DNA of 64,000 bases from Novosphingobium sp. Gsoil 351. Lineage in GTDB: Bacteria; Pseudomonadota; Alphaproteobacteria; Sphingomonadales; Sphingomonadaceae. The notes under the pieces are model-generated. The model made no database searches. It saw only the letters and a program-made list of their open reading frames with translations, and was not told where the DNA came from. Position 1 is the first letter of the stretch. Each line of letters starts with the position of its first letter. The DNA lies in the NCBI RefSeq assembly GCF_009707465.1, contig NZ_CP046120.1, forward strand, positions 1,641,501-1,705,500. Direction: 5' to 3'. This document shows positions 1 to 8,233 of the stretch, piece by piece. The position numbers and the translations under genes were made by a program.

Positions 1-579
1 GCTCTCGGTCCCCAGCGCCATCGCCCCGATCGCCTGGATACCGCCGAGCGCATAGATCTCGTCGGCCCCGGCCATGACCTGCGCCGCGACGATCGCGGGT
101 GCGGGCTTGCCGCCGAACGGCGGCGCGCAGGTGATCACCCGCGGCACGCCGGCGACCTTGGCGGTGATCACGCTCATGTGCGCCGAAGCGAGCAAGGGAT
201 ACTTGCCGCCGGGCACGTAGCAGCCCGCCGCGCTCACCGGGATGTGCTTGTGGCCCAGCACCACGCCCGGCAGCGTCTCGACTTCGACGTCGGTCATGCT
301 CGCGCGCTGGATCTTCGCGAAATTACGCACCTGCGCCTGCGCGAACTCGATATCCTTCAAGTCCTGACCCGAAAGCTGGTCGAGGCAGTCCTGCTTCTCT
401 CGGCTCGTCAGCGCGTAGCTCTCGCGGTCCCAGCCGTCGAACTTCACCGACAGTTCGCGCACCGACGCATCGCCACGCCGCTCGATGTCCGCCAGCGTCG
501 CCTCGACAATATCGCGAACCTTGCGGTCCGCGTCCGCCTTCGCCTCCGCCGTCGCACCGCGCTTGAGATAGTCAGCCAT
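1..579 (-). CDS. Histidinol-dehydrogenase-family oxidoreductase, 3' part outside window
   Basis: The first 193 residues are visible; the gene runs off the left edge. The family uses NAD+ and zinc to oxidise an alcohol to the acid. The segment [15 protein letters not shown] at about residues 121-135 is the characteristic HisD glycine-rich stretch, and the N-terminus MADYLKRG resembles HisD homologues that act outside histidine synthesis, such as the sulfopropanediol dehydrogenase HpsN. No his genes are nearby and the gene sits beside a catabolic region, so a degradative alcohol dehydrogenase is likelier than biosynthetic HisD. It starts at the ATG at 579. It is divergent from the cupin gene, with a copy of the 14-bp repeated motif between them at 614-627. 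The catalytic Glu/His and zinc ligands of the C-terminal part are not in the window. Confidence 0.8.
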   Translation of the reverse strand, partial: MADYLKRGATAEAKADADRKVRDIVEATLADIERRGDASVRELSVKFDGWDRESYALTSREKQDCLDQLSGQDLKDIEFAQAQVRNFAKIQRASMTDVEVETLPGVVLGHKHIPVSAAGCYVPGGKYPLLASAHMSVITAKVAGVPRVITCAPPFGGKPAPAIVAAQVMAGADEIYALGGIQAIGAMALGTES

Positions 580-613
580 AGTACGAAACCTCCACCAGTT
601 TGGCGAACCCCAT

Positions 614-627
614 TGACTGCGAATGCA
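614..627 (+). promoter_or_regulatory. Candidate operator, site A
   Basis: TGACTGCGAATGCA lies between the HisD-family gene (minus) and the bicupin gene (plus). Its reverse complement is an exact 14/14 match to the site at 29895-29908. It belongs to a set of nine related sites in the accessory region with consensus TGACTGCGNATGCA. The preceding T makes TTGACT, so part of it could double as a -35 box. Confidence 0.6.
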
Positions 628-674
628 CAAAATTGCAAGGTCATTGCGATAGGTGGCGGACGGGACAAATCACA

Positions 675-1627
675 GTGGCTTCAAATTCGGGACCGAATGG
701 TCGAATCCCTGCGGCTCTGGAGGCGCGTGTCGTCCGCTACCGCGACCTCATTCCTTGCCGAAACGCATTCATCGATACCCGCACGCCAGGCTCCGACGCC
801 AAGGAGAATTTCACGATTATCGGGCCTGGCGTTTCGGAAAATCCCGAGCAGCACGTCCACATCACCGAACCTCACGGCTTCAACATTGGCGGCGCACGCC
901 AGCCGCCCCGGTGTGTGAACTCGCAGCACAGTCACGACACCGCCGAGGTATTCGTAGTCCACTCTGGACGTTGGCGCTTTACCTTCGGCGAGCACGGCGA
1001 GGACGCCCAAGTCGACGCGGAGCCTGGTGATATCGTTTCATTTCCAATTCACACCTTTCGCGGATTCGAAAACATCGGCGAGGAGACAGGTTTTCTTTGG
1101 TCCGTGCTCGGAGGCGACGACCCAGGGCGGGTGCTGTGGGCTCCAGAGGTGTTCAGGATGGCCGAACGCTACGGGCTAATACTTCTGGAAAACGGGGCAC
1201 TAGTCGACACGACCCTGGGGCAAACCCCCCGCCCGGCGTAAAGCCAATGCCAGTCACCAGCCCTGCGGCTATTGCCGGTCTGCGGCGGATGCGGCCCTCC
1301 GACGAAAATGAAATCATTTCTCGCGCCTCGACTGCCCCACGTCTGGGCGAACAATGCGCGATCGGCCCGGGAGGCACGCTTCCAGCCGCCCGGGGGTTCA
1401 CCGTCAGCCGCATCGGGCTGCGGCTCGCGGAGAGCACGCCTGCGCTAGAGCAGCAGAGCCCCGAGGTCGTGTTCGTGCAGAGCGGGTATGCCGAAGTTCG
1501 CACACCAGAGGGGAACGTCAGCCTTGCTGCTGGGGACACAATGACCGTGCCAATCGGCCTACTGCGCGCCTACGCCGCGAGCGCGAGCGACGCGCAGCTT
1601 ATCGTCGTCCGTGGCGAGCCATCCTAG
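675..1627 (+). pseudogene. Bicupin-domain protein, frame broken at a C6 tract
   Basis: The first reading frame (675-1241) ends shortly after a cupin with motif 1 H85-x-H87-x3-E91 and a motif 2 His at 126, so a metal site is present. The second frame (from about 1231; ATG at 1247) continues as a second, histidine-poor cupin barrel that looks structural. Adding one C to the run at 1225-1230 fuses them into a single protein of about 317 residues through a Pro-rich linker (LGQTPPPGVKPMP), the usual layout of this bicupin family. The substrate is unknown; such proteins are often ring-cleaving dioxygenases or isomerases. The start chosen is GTG 675, because residues upstream are not cupin-like; an earlier TTG at 600 is possible. 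The gene converges with the aldolase gene and overlaps it by 4 bases. The shift is probably a sequencing error. Confidence 0.7.
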
Positions 1628-2373
1628 AGCCCGGCAGCCGCGCGCGCAGCCCTCGCCCCCGCGCGCATGAAGGCGTGGTCGGAGCCCTGGAGGAACAGAC
1701 GCGCGCCCTTCTCGCTCCATACGGCCACATCGGGGTCTCGCGGAACGAACATGCCCACGGGCAGGCTGGCCGCGAGGCCGGCGGCGAGTATGCGTTCGAC
1801 CGCCTCGATCACCCGCGGGGCATTCGGGTCGGTCTCGCCAAGCGCGATGGTCAAGTCGATCCGTCCAATGAAAAGCGCGTCTAGGCCTGCCACCGCTGCA
1901 ATCTCTTCGACAGCCTCGACCGCTTCGACGTCTTCGATCTGTGCTAACACGACCGTGCGCTCTTTACTTGCCGCAAGGTGGGCGGGAATGGTGACCGAAC
2001 CATAGCCAGCTGCACGCGACGAGCCCGCATAGCCACGTCCCCCCCGCCCGTATTGCGCAGCGCAGACCAGGGCGCGGGCCTCATCCGCCGTGCGGACATG
2101 GGGAACGAGAACCCCATCAGCACCGCAATCGAGGGCATTGAGAATATGCTCGGATGCCGCTGTTGGGGTGCGGACGATCACTGGCATTCCTGCGGCGCGG
2201 GCTGCGAAAATACAGGTATCGATTGCCGCCCGGTCGAAGGGGGCGTGCTCGGCATCGAGGCACAGCACATCCAGTCCGGCGCTAGCAAGGACCTCGACGA
2301 GGATCGGCGAAGGGGTCTTGAGGAACGAGCCCCACAGCGTATCGCCGCTCGCCAGGCGCTGTTTCAAGCCCAC
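1624..2373 (-). CDS. HpcH/HpaI-family class II aldolase
   Basis: A 249-residue protein of the HpaI family, which cleaves 4-hydroxy-2-oxo acids into pyruvate (or a 2-oxo acid) and an aldehyde, using a divalent metal. The catalytic set is visible at family positions: E42-H43 (H43 the base), R68, E147 and D173 (metal ligands in QIEDVE and IGRIDLT). It starts at GTG 2373, overlapping the stop of the upstream MetE-like gene by 10 bases. It is the last gene of the overlapping operon that begins at 8051 and probably supplies the carbon-carbon cleavage step. The exact substrate cannot be told from sequence. Confidence 0.85.
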   Translation of the reverse strand: MGLKQRLASGDTLWGSFLKTPSPILVEVLASAGLDVLCLDAEHAPFDRAAIDTCIFAARAAGMPVIVRTPTAASEHILNALDCGADGVLVPHVRTADEARALVCAAQYGRGGRGYAGSSRAAGYGSVTIPAHLAASKERTVVLAQIEDVEAVEAVEEIAAVAGLDALFIGRIDLTIALGETDPNAPRVIEAVERILAAGLAASLPVGMFVPRDPDVAVWSEKGARLFLQGSDHAFMRAGARAARAAAGL

Positions 2374-3512
2374 GACGCCACCCGCTTGCTGGCGATCGCA
2401 GCGCCTTCGGCCAGGCTCGCTAGCTTCGCCCAGACGATTTCGGGATCGACCGCGCCGAAACCCGCGAAGGTTGAAAAGCCGCAATCGGTTCCGGCGATCA
2501 CCCGTTCGGCTCCGACCAGATTGACGAAGCGCTCGACCCGCTCGGCCACGACTTTGGGATGTTCGATGAAGTTGGTGGTGGAATCGATCACGCCGGGAAT
2601 GAGCACCTTGTCGCCGGGCAACCGCGCGAGGTTCTCGGCGAACGCTGCCCAGTCGTGCTGGTGCCTTGGATTGGCGGTCTCGAACAGCAACCCGGCCGGC
2701 TTCGCCCGCAGCAACGTGGGAAGAATGACCTCCATTTCGACGTCGCAGTGGTGGGGGCCTTCGTAGTTGCCCCAGCAGACATGCATACGGCAGCATTCGG
2801 CCGGGATGTTGCGCAGGGCATGGTTGAGCACTTCGACATGCCGGCCGATGGCGACGAGATAATCCGCGTCTGAGCGGTCCTTGAACATCATGTGGCGGCC
2901 AAGGCCGAGATCGGGACTGTCAAGCTGGAGGATAAGCCCGGCGGCTACGATGGCCTCGTATTCGGGCCGCATCGCCTCGGCTAGCGCCTCGAGATAGGCA
3001 TCATCGTTCGGGTAGAAGTCGTTGGGTTGGAACAGTGCGATGACGCCAGGCGAGGCGGCGTTCATGAACCCGACCGGATCACCGTGAGCCTCCCGGGCCG
3101 CAGCGAAGCGGCGCATGTCATCGTGCAGCGGTTCGAGTGTAACCGGGCGCACCTCGCCGACACACCGCGGCCGGCGATAACTCGGTGTGCCGCCACCTTT
3201 GGCCTGACGCTCGAGAAAGGTCGGAAATGCCTCGAGATCGGCAGGCGCGCGCCTCGGGCTGTCACCCGCAAAACCGCTGATCCGATCCTTGATATATGTC
3301 GCGTAGCTGATCTTGCTCATCTCGCCATCGGAGACGATGGCGATGCCAGCCGCGACCTGGCGCTGCACCGCTTCCTCCACTGCGGCAGCAGCCACCTTAT
3401 CGAACCGCTCTTGGTCGACAACGTCGCCGCGCTCGGCGGCGAATAGCAGCTCGGTGAGCTCCCTTCCCCGCGGCAGCGAGCCGACGTGCGTGGTCAGGAT
3501 GCGGTCGGGCAT
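2364..3512 (-). CDS. MetE C-terminal-like zinc methyltransferase/transferase family protein
   Basis: A 382-residue protein matching the C-terminal catalytic domain of cobalamin-independent methionine synthase. Zinc ligands are in place: H244 and C246 (MHVCWGNYEG), probably E278 (LFETA) and C344 (GTDCGF). It lacks the N-terminal half of true MetE, as do the standalone family members that move alkyl groups between a thiol and another acceptor (for example epoxyalkane:coenzyme M transferase). In this operon it may make or break a thioether or methyl bond in the substrate. It starts at the ATG at 3512, 19 bases inside the upstream hydrolase gene. It is not a methionine biosynthesis gene on present evidence. 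Confidence 0.8.
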   Translation of the reverse strand: MPDRILTTHVGSLPRGRELTELLFAAERGDVVDQERFDKVAAAAVEEAVQRQVAAGIAIVSDGEMSKISYATYIKDRISGFAGDSPRRAPADLEAFPTFLERQAKGGGTPSYRRPRCVGEVRPVTLEPLHDDMRRFAAAREAHGDPVGFMNAASPGVIALFQPNDFYPNDDAYLEALAEAMRPEYEAIVAAGLILQLDSPDLGLGRHMMFKDRSDADYLVAIGRHVEVLNHALRNIPAECCRMHVCWGNYEGPHHCDVEMEVILPTLLRAKPAGLLFETANPRHQHDWAAFAENLARLPGDKVLIPGVIDSTTNFIEHPKVVAERVERFVNLVGAERVIAGTDCGFSTFAGFGAVDPEIVWAKLASLAEGAAIASKRVASWA

Positions 3513-4249
3513 AGGGTCTCCTCGGCAAGCCAACCGAGCAGAGCGTCGGCGAGCGGTTGCGGGCGTTCGAGCGGCACCAGATGCCCGGCTCCTGCGATCT
3601 CCAGGCAACGGGCTCGCGGGCCGATCGCTGCGGCCCAGGCGCGGTGCCAGTCAGGCGGACACAGACGATCTTCGCTGCCGCAGGCGAGCAAGACCGGCAT
3701 CTGCAGTTGGGAGAGCGACGAGCGTAGGTCGTCGCGCTGGCGCAGGGCTTCGCTCTGCGAGACAAATGCTTCCGCGCCGAGCTCTTCCGCCATCTCCATG
3801 ACCAGGTCGAGCAAGGCACCATCGCGCTGGTTGGCGGCGGCGAGGTAGTTCGGCTTGAGCTCTTCGGCGACGATGCGCGCAAGCTCGCCCGCCTTGACCG
3901 CGGCCTGCTGGCGCGGCCGCACCGCGGCACGCACGGGCAAGTCGGCGGCGGCGTTGAAGGCGATCAAGCCGAGCGCTGCAATGCGCCTAGGGGCGCGACG
4001 CGCCATCTCTGCGGCGACGATTGCGCCCATTGAAAAACCAACCGCAATTAGAGGGCCCTGGGCTGCGGCTAGCGGCCCCTGGGCTGCGGCTAGAACCGCA
4101 TCCGCCATCTCGCCGATGCTCGGTTGGTCCAGACGAGGGGCCATTTGCACCCGATGCCCGTCCTCCTCCAATAGACGGGCAACGGGCTGCCAGAGGCGAG
4201 CATCGCACATGTTTCCCGGAATGAGCAGCAGGGGCGGCGAGACGGTCAT
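3494..4249 (-). CDS. Alpha/beta hydrolase
   Basis: A 251-residue alpha/beta hydrolase-fold protein. The nucleophile elbow GFSMG puts the catalytic Ser at 73; the acid is probably the Asp in GSEDRLCPPDW and the His is in AGAGHLVPLERP. No signal peptide is seen, so it is cytoplasmic. The start ATG 4249 overlaps the upstream stop as ATGA, a sign of translational coupling. Residues 53-59 and 60-66 are an exact repeat of LAAAQGP, from an in-frame tandem duplication just before the nucleophile strand. It probably hydrolyses an ester, lactone or C-C bond in the same pathway as its operon partners. Confidence 0.85.
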   Translation of the reverse strand: MTVSPPLLLIPGNMCDARLWQPVARLLEEDGHRVQMAPRLDQPSIGEMADAVLAAAQGPLAAAQGPLIAVGFSMGAIVAAEMARRAPRRIAALGLIAFNAAADLPVRAAVRPRQQAAVKAGELARIVAEELKPNYLAAANQRDGALLDLVMEMAEELGAEAFVSQSEALRQRDDLRSSLSQLQMPVLLACGSEDRLCPPDWHRAWAAAIGPRARCLEIAGAGHLVPLERPQPLADALLGWLAEETLCPTAS

Positions 4250-4890
4250 AGGCGGGGTGTCCACGCACCCGATGGCGGCAAGTCGATGACGATCGCAGGC
4301 TCCTGGCCAGGCGCCACGCCGATTGCCGCATAACCGCGCAGCAAGCGCCGCGGCGCATCGTCGCTCAGGACGTAGACTGCCACGAGGGCGGCGGCCGCGG
4401 TGCCGTTGCCGAACGCGCGAGTCACAAAGCCGCGCACCCGCAGCGCACCGTCTCGCGCCAAGGTCTGAAGCGCAGCGGATGCGGCGCTGCGCAGCGCGGC
4501 GGCGCTCTCCGTCACTAGCTCGGGGTGGTCCTCCGCCCGGAACGCAACCTCCCCGCGATCCTGACGCAGATCGGGATCGAACGCCACCGATACGGCGCGT
4601 TCGAGTTTGCCGGGATGTCCGGCGCCGAGCCGCCATAGCCGCCCGATACGGCCGTCGTAAAGGTCGGCGAAGAGCGCAGCATCGGTGCCGATCCACGCCG
4701 CACCGCTGGCTGTTTCTACATGGAACGCGATGCCTTGGCAGTCGAAACGCTGGCGGGCGAATTGGGCGAGGATGGCCTCCTCGCCAAGAAATTCGACCCC
4801 CTGCCATTCGCAGCGTGCGTTGCCGAGCAATCCGTCCTGCTCGGGCCTGCGCCCGTCGGCCAGCGCAGCAAAATGCTCAGAGACCGTCAT
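4246..4890 (-). CDS. Unknown protein, probably SnoaL/NTF2-like
   Basis: A 214-residue protein without signal peptide or membrane segment. Its first half (residues 1-105, with ILAQFARQRFDCQGIAF and WIGTDAALFADLYDGRIGRLWRL) has the helix and strand pattern of an NTF2-fold domain, but no diagnostic motif. The second half is unrecognised. It is coupled by ATGA overlaps on both sides, to the tandem-SnoaL gene upstream and the hydrolase downstream, so it should act in the same pathway. Assignment to the NTF2 fold is inference. Confidence 0.6.
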   Translation of the reverse strand: MTVSEHFAALADGRRPEQDGLLGNARCEWQGVEFLGEEAILAQFARQRFDCQGIAFHVETASGAAWIGTDAALFADLYDGRIGRLWRLGAGHPGKLERAVSVAFDPDLRQDRGEVAFRAEDHPELVTESAAALRSAASAALQTLARDGALRVRGFVTRAFGNGTAAAALVAVYVLSDDAPRRLLRGYAAIGVAPGQEPAIVIDLPPSGAWTPRL

Positions 4891-5957
4891 GCGCCCAAGC
4901 CGCCGGCGATTTGGCGCAGCACTGCCACCTCGTCGAAAACGGTGACGTCCTCGACTATGCAGCCATCGCGGAGGCGGTAATGCGAGGCGGCGAGCAGGTA
5001 GAGCTCGCGCCCGCTCGGCTCGCCCCACACCCCGGTGCCGCGGTGCCACCCGGTCAGCGACCACCGCAGCGCCACCGCGATATCGCCGCGCGGCAGGGGC
5101 CGAGCCGCGACATGCTCACACCGCCAGGCGCGATCGTGGAGCACCGCTGCGATCTGCGTCAGACAGCCGATCCAGTAGCCGCGGCCGAATCCGTGCCGAT
5201 TGGACGGCCAGCGCACCTCGGCCGCCGGCGACAGCTGCTGCGCGGCTTCTCCGTAAAGGTCCTCGACGAAGGCACGGCAGAGCATTCGCGCGCAAGCAAA
5301 TGCGGGGTGGCCGGGGTCGATGTCAACATTGCCCATCGAGCGTGTTTCCGCGATTGCCGCCTTGCGCCAGTCATGGCGGGTCTGATCGCCTTCGCGATCA
5401 AGCGCAGCGACGGCGGCGGCAACTTCGCTCGGTTCTGCTCCCACCTGCCAAAGCGCGCGCGAGTTGTCCCTGACCAGCCATTCCTCGACAATGCGGTTGG
5501 CCACGACTTTGCAGTCGGCGATCGTAGTCGCGCCGGTCCCGCGCATGGTGGCCGCACCGACCAGCGGCTCATCTCCGAAGTGGGTCGATCGACTGGAAAT
5601 GCGATGCGAGCTGTAGAAAACCCCGGGCGCGTCTTCGGACCAGATCACGTCCTCGGCCAGGACCACTCGATCAGCGTAGCTTGTGACAGCCGCGACCGTG
5701 TTCTGGGTAACGGTCTCGATCCCCGTCGTCGGACCCGCCAGCGTGTGCATCACGCACTCTGCGCCATAATGGGTGCGGCACAAGCCGGCGTTCTTCTCTT
5801 CCCAAATCCGATGGGTGCAGCGGACGATGTAATCGACGATATCGCGATACACTGGGTCGAACCCATCCAGTGCCTGCCGCCGCGGCCCTTCGGCCATCTG
5901 CTCAGACATCGGTCGGCCGACCGGTGACAGCACTTCCAGATCTTGGTCCCAAGCCAT
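4887..5957 (-). CDS. Tandem SnoaL/NTF2-fold protein (subfamily A, divergent copy)
   Basis: 356 residues, the same length as the next gene upstream and clearly its paralogue: it shares DIVDYIV, EEWLVRDN and VFDEV at the same places. Two SnoaL-like domains (about 30-180 and 230-350) are predicted. Compared with the other three subfamily A copies it has lost several conserved residues (VAWSGDE is VIWSEDA; DTYDANC is THYGAEC), so it may have a different substrate or a structural role. The start ATG 5957 forms ATGA with the upstream stop. Proteins of this fold are small-molecule isomerases, cyclases, hydratases or hydrolases; the activity here is unknown. Confidence 0.75.
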   Translation of the reverse strand: MAWDQDLEVLSPVGRPMSEQMAEGPRRQALDGFDPVYRDIVDYIVRCTHRIWEEKNAGLCRTHYGAECVMHTLAGPTTGIETVTQNTVAAVTSYADRVVLAEDVIWSEDAPGVFYSSHRISSRSTHFGDEPLVGAATMRGTGATTIADCKVVANRIVEEWLVRDNSRALWQVGAEPSEVAAAVAALDREGDQTRHDWRKAAIAETRSMGNVDIDPGHPAFACARMLCRAFVEDLYGEAAQQLSPAAEVRWPSNRHGFGRGYWIGCLTQIAAVLHDRAWRCEHVAARPLPRGDIAVALRWSLTGWHRGTGVWGEPSGRELYLLAASHYRLRDGCIVEDVTVFDEVAVLRQIAGGLGA

Positions 5958-7027
5958 CAACGATAAGCCTGCGCCAGCACGCCAATCTCGTCGAATAGCA
6001 TCCATTCCTCCACGATCCTGCCCTCAGCAAGCCGCAGATGGGACATGCCCATCATGAATACGGGCTGCCCGGCCGGACACTCCCCGAGGACGCCCCCGGG
6101 AGCGCTACGCCCTTCGAGAACCCAACGAACAGCGACGATGACCCCATCGGCTTCCTCGCTCCAACTCACGTGCTCGACGCGCATCATGCCATCGGGGATC
6201 GCGGCAAGGACGTGCAGGATTAGCGCCTGGTAGTTGCGCAGGCCTTGCGCGGTGCGGCCGCCGCCCGCGTGGGCCACCACATCCTCGGCATAGGCGCGTG
6301 GAAGCCAATCAAGCCGGCGCAAGTTCCACACATCGTGGAACAGCGCCCGCGCCCACCCGTCGACCGTGCACTCGTCGAGGTCGAGGCGTCCGCGCGGCGC
6401 CTGGCCGTCAAGCCGCGTCGGCGGTGAGACGACGAAAGTCTCCGCCGTTCCATTCTCCGCTACGGTGCGGGCGATGGCATGCGGATCGTAGCCGAGCTGG
6501 CGCACTGCGGCGCCGTTGTCGCGGACCAGCCATTCGGTGTGGATACGGTTCTCGCGGCTTATGCAGTCGGCGGCAAAGCGGATCGAAGTGCGGCGCCCGG
6601 TTCCCGGACCCCACGGCGTGCGACCTACATTGGTCGATCGGCTGTGACCGAGGTGGGAGGTATAGAATCCCTCTTTCTCGTCTCCACTCCAAGCGACGGC
6701 GAGATGGTGGATTTCGCCATCGGGATAGGCGTTGAGGGTGGCGACGGTCGAGGCGACGACCTCCTCGACCGAACGAACGATCCCGTACGAAGAATAGATC
6801 GTGCAACTCGCGTCGTACGTATCGTAAATATAGCCGACGGCGCGCTCCATCCAGATTTCGTCTGTAATCCGGACGATATAATCGACAATGTCGCTGAACC
6901 GGTCTTCGTATCCACATAGCGGCTGTGAGCGTTCGCGCTGCACCTCGCGCAGGACGCGCGCGTCTTGCTGGCGCAATAGGGTCACCGGGGCACGCTCGGG
7001 CAGGAGAAAGGGCAGCGCATCGCTCAT
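5957..7027 (-). CDS. Tandem SnoaL/NTF2-fold protein (subfamily A)
   Basis: 356 residues with two NTF2-fold halves. Shared subfamily blocks are DIVDYIVRITDEIW, YDTYDA, HHLAVAWSGDE, GFYTSHLG, HTEWLVRDNGAAVRQ, GGRTAQGLRN, VEHVSW and EEWMLFDEI. The Asp/His/Glu-rich blocks of each half probably line the pocket. The start ATG 7027 would overlap the corrected AstA-like stop as ATGA. Its closest relatives in the window are the genes at 9703 and 17045, each adjacent to an MFS transporter gene. The function is unknown. Confidence 0.8.
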   Translation of the reverse strand: MSDALPFLLPERAPVTLLRQQDARVLREVQRERSQPLCGYEDRFSDIVDYIVRITDEIWMERAVGYIYDTYDASCTIYSSYGIVRSVEEVVASTVATLNAYPDGEIHHLAVAWSGDEKEGFYTSHLGHSRSTNVGRTPWGPGTGRRTSIRFAADCISRENRIHTEWLVRDNGAAVRQLGYDPHAIARTVAENGTAETFVVSPPTRLDGQAPRGRLDLDECTVDGWARALFHDVWNLRRLDWLPRAYAEDVVAHAGGGRTAQGLRNYQALILHVLAAIPDGMMRVEHVSWSEEADGVIVAVRWVLEGRSAPGGVLGECPAGQPVFMMGMSHLRLAEGRIVEEWMLFDEIGVLAQAYR

Positions 7028-8051
7028 TGCCGCTGACTCCATAGGGGGCGAGCGAGATCGAGTCGCCGGTCTGGATATGGAGCGCATCGGCCACCGCAGC
7101 GTCAAGCCGGGCGTCACCGTCTGCGAGCGCCTGCGCGCGTCCGCGAGCTAGGCGGAAGGCCGGTCCGCTACCGCAGGCAATCAGCGCGGCTTCGTCGCCG
7201 CCATTCTCGGCATAGCGCAAACTGCGGCAAGCGGCGACGGTGCGGACCGAGTCGATCGGCGAGACCAGTGTCGGTCCACCGTCGAAGATGTCGACATAGC
7301 CTTCGTCGCGAAAGCCTTCTGCGAGGAGCATCGCGAGCGCCGGACGGCCGTCGTCATGAGGACGGCCGAGGGCCTCTTGTGCGGCCGTCGGAAGCATCGA
7401 GACGTAGATCGGGTAGCGCGGACCGAGATCCGCGATAAATTGATTGCCGAATATGGCACCGGTGCGGTCCGCCTCGTCGAACTCCATATCGTAGAAATGC
7501 CGTCCGATCGCGTCCCATACCGGCGATCGTCCGGCCTGGTTCTGATAGCCGCGCAATTCAGCGATCACTCGTTCGCCGAACCAATCGCGGTGGGTGGCGA
7601 TGAACATGTAGCGCGCGCGCGCCATCAGCTGACCCAGCGCAAGACCGCGACGTTCAGGGTCGACGAACAGGCCGCCGACCTCCGTTTCCCCGTCGAAATC
7701 GTTGGTGAGGTTGAGCAGCCGCTGCGGCCGTGAGCGGGCGAGCGTGCGCGAAACCGCCGCCTGCCGCGTAATCCGGTAACTATAGAACGGCCATTCCGCG
7801 CCGACGCGCGCGAAGATCATACCGATGGCGACGATGTCGCCCTCAAGTTCGGCAACCAGCATAACCGGGGCGCCCGCGAGTCGTGCGGCCTCGTCGAGAA
7901 GGGCGGACTCGGCGGCGGCGATACGCCGCTCGAGGGTTGCCGGATCGGGCGGGAGGTTGGTCAGTCCATTGCCGCCGCGGCGCGCGAGCTGGAGCACCGC
8001 GCCAAGATCGGCAGCCCTTACCGGCCTTACGATCGCTTGTTCCTCGCCCAT
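7024..8051 (-). CDS. astA: AstA-like arginine/ornithine N-succinyltransferase, frame lost at last codons
   Basis: The protein matches the arginine N-succinyltransferase family along its length: IRPVRAADL near the start, the central FGERVIAELRG...GRSPVWDAIGRHFYDMEF block and YVDIFDGGPTL. The family transfers succinyl from succinyl-CoA to the alpha-amino group of arginine or ornithine. As written the frame runs on to 6408 through the next gene. One extra base in the G5 run at 7044-7048 (C5 on the coding strand) gives the family's usual C-terminus LAPL, then a TGA at 7024-7026 that overlaps the next ATG as ATGA, for 342 residues (AstA is about 344). No other ast genes are present, so the acceptor may be a different amine. 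It is first in a seven-gene operon. Confidence 0.8.
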
Positions 8052-8070
8052 CGCGCCTTTGTAGCTTTAT

Positions 8071-8084
8071 TGAATACGCAGTCA
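8071..8084 (-). promoter_or_regulatory. Candidate operator, site B
   Basis: On the minus strand the site reads TGACTGCGTATTCA, 20 bases upstream of the AstA-like ATG, in the divergent gap shared with the MFS_2 gene. It has one mismatch to the consensus TGACTGCGNATGCA. A weak -10-like TACAAA lies 16 bases downstream of the TTGACT it contains. Confidence 0.55.
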
Positions 8085-8233
8085 ACATCTAGACTGTCGT
8101 TTGAGAAGAGAGTAGCGCTCCCAACGAACTTATACCTTGTAGCAGGTCTGGCATTCGGCCAGCATCCGCAGTCAAAGGGGGGCGCTGGCTCTTGGCAAGC
8201 GATCTAAGCCGCATTGGAACCGGCGTGACTGCA

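Noticed and set aside
1097..1246. Treating the second cupin half as a separate gene starting upstream
   Set aside because: Its sequence before about 1230 is out-of-frame translation of the first half; a one-base correction makes a single bicupin.
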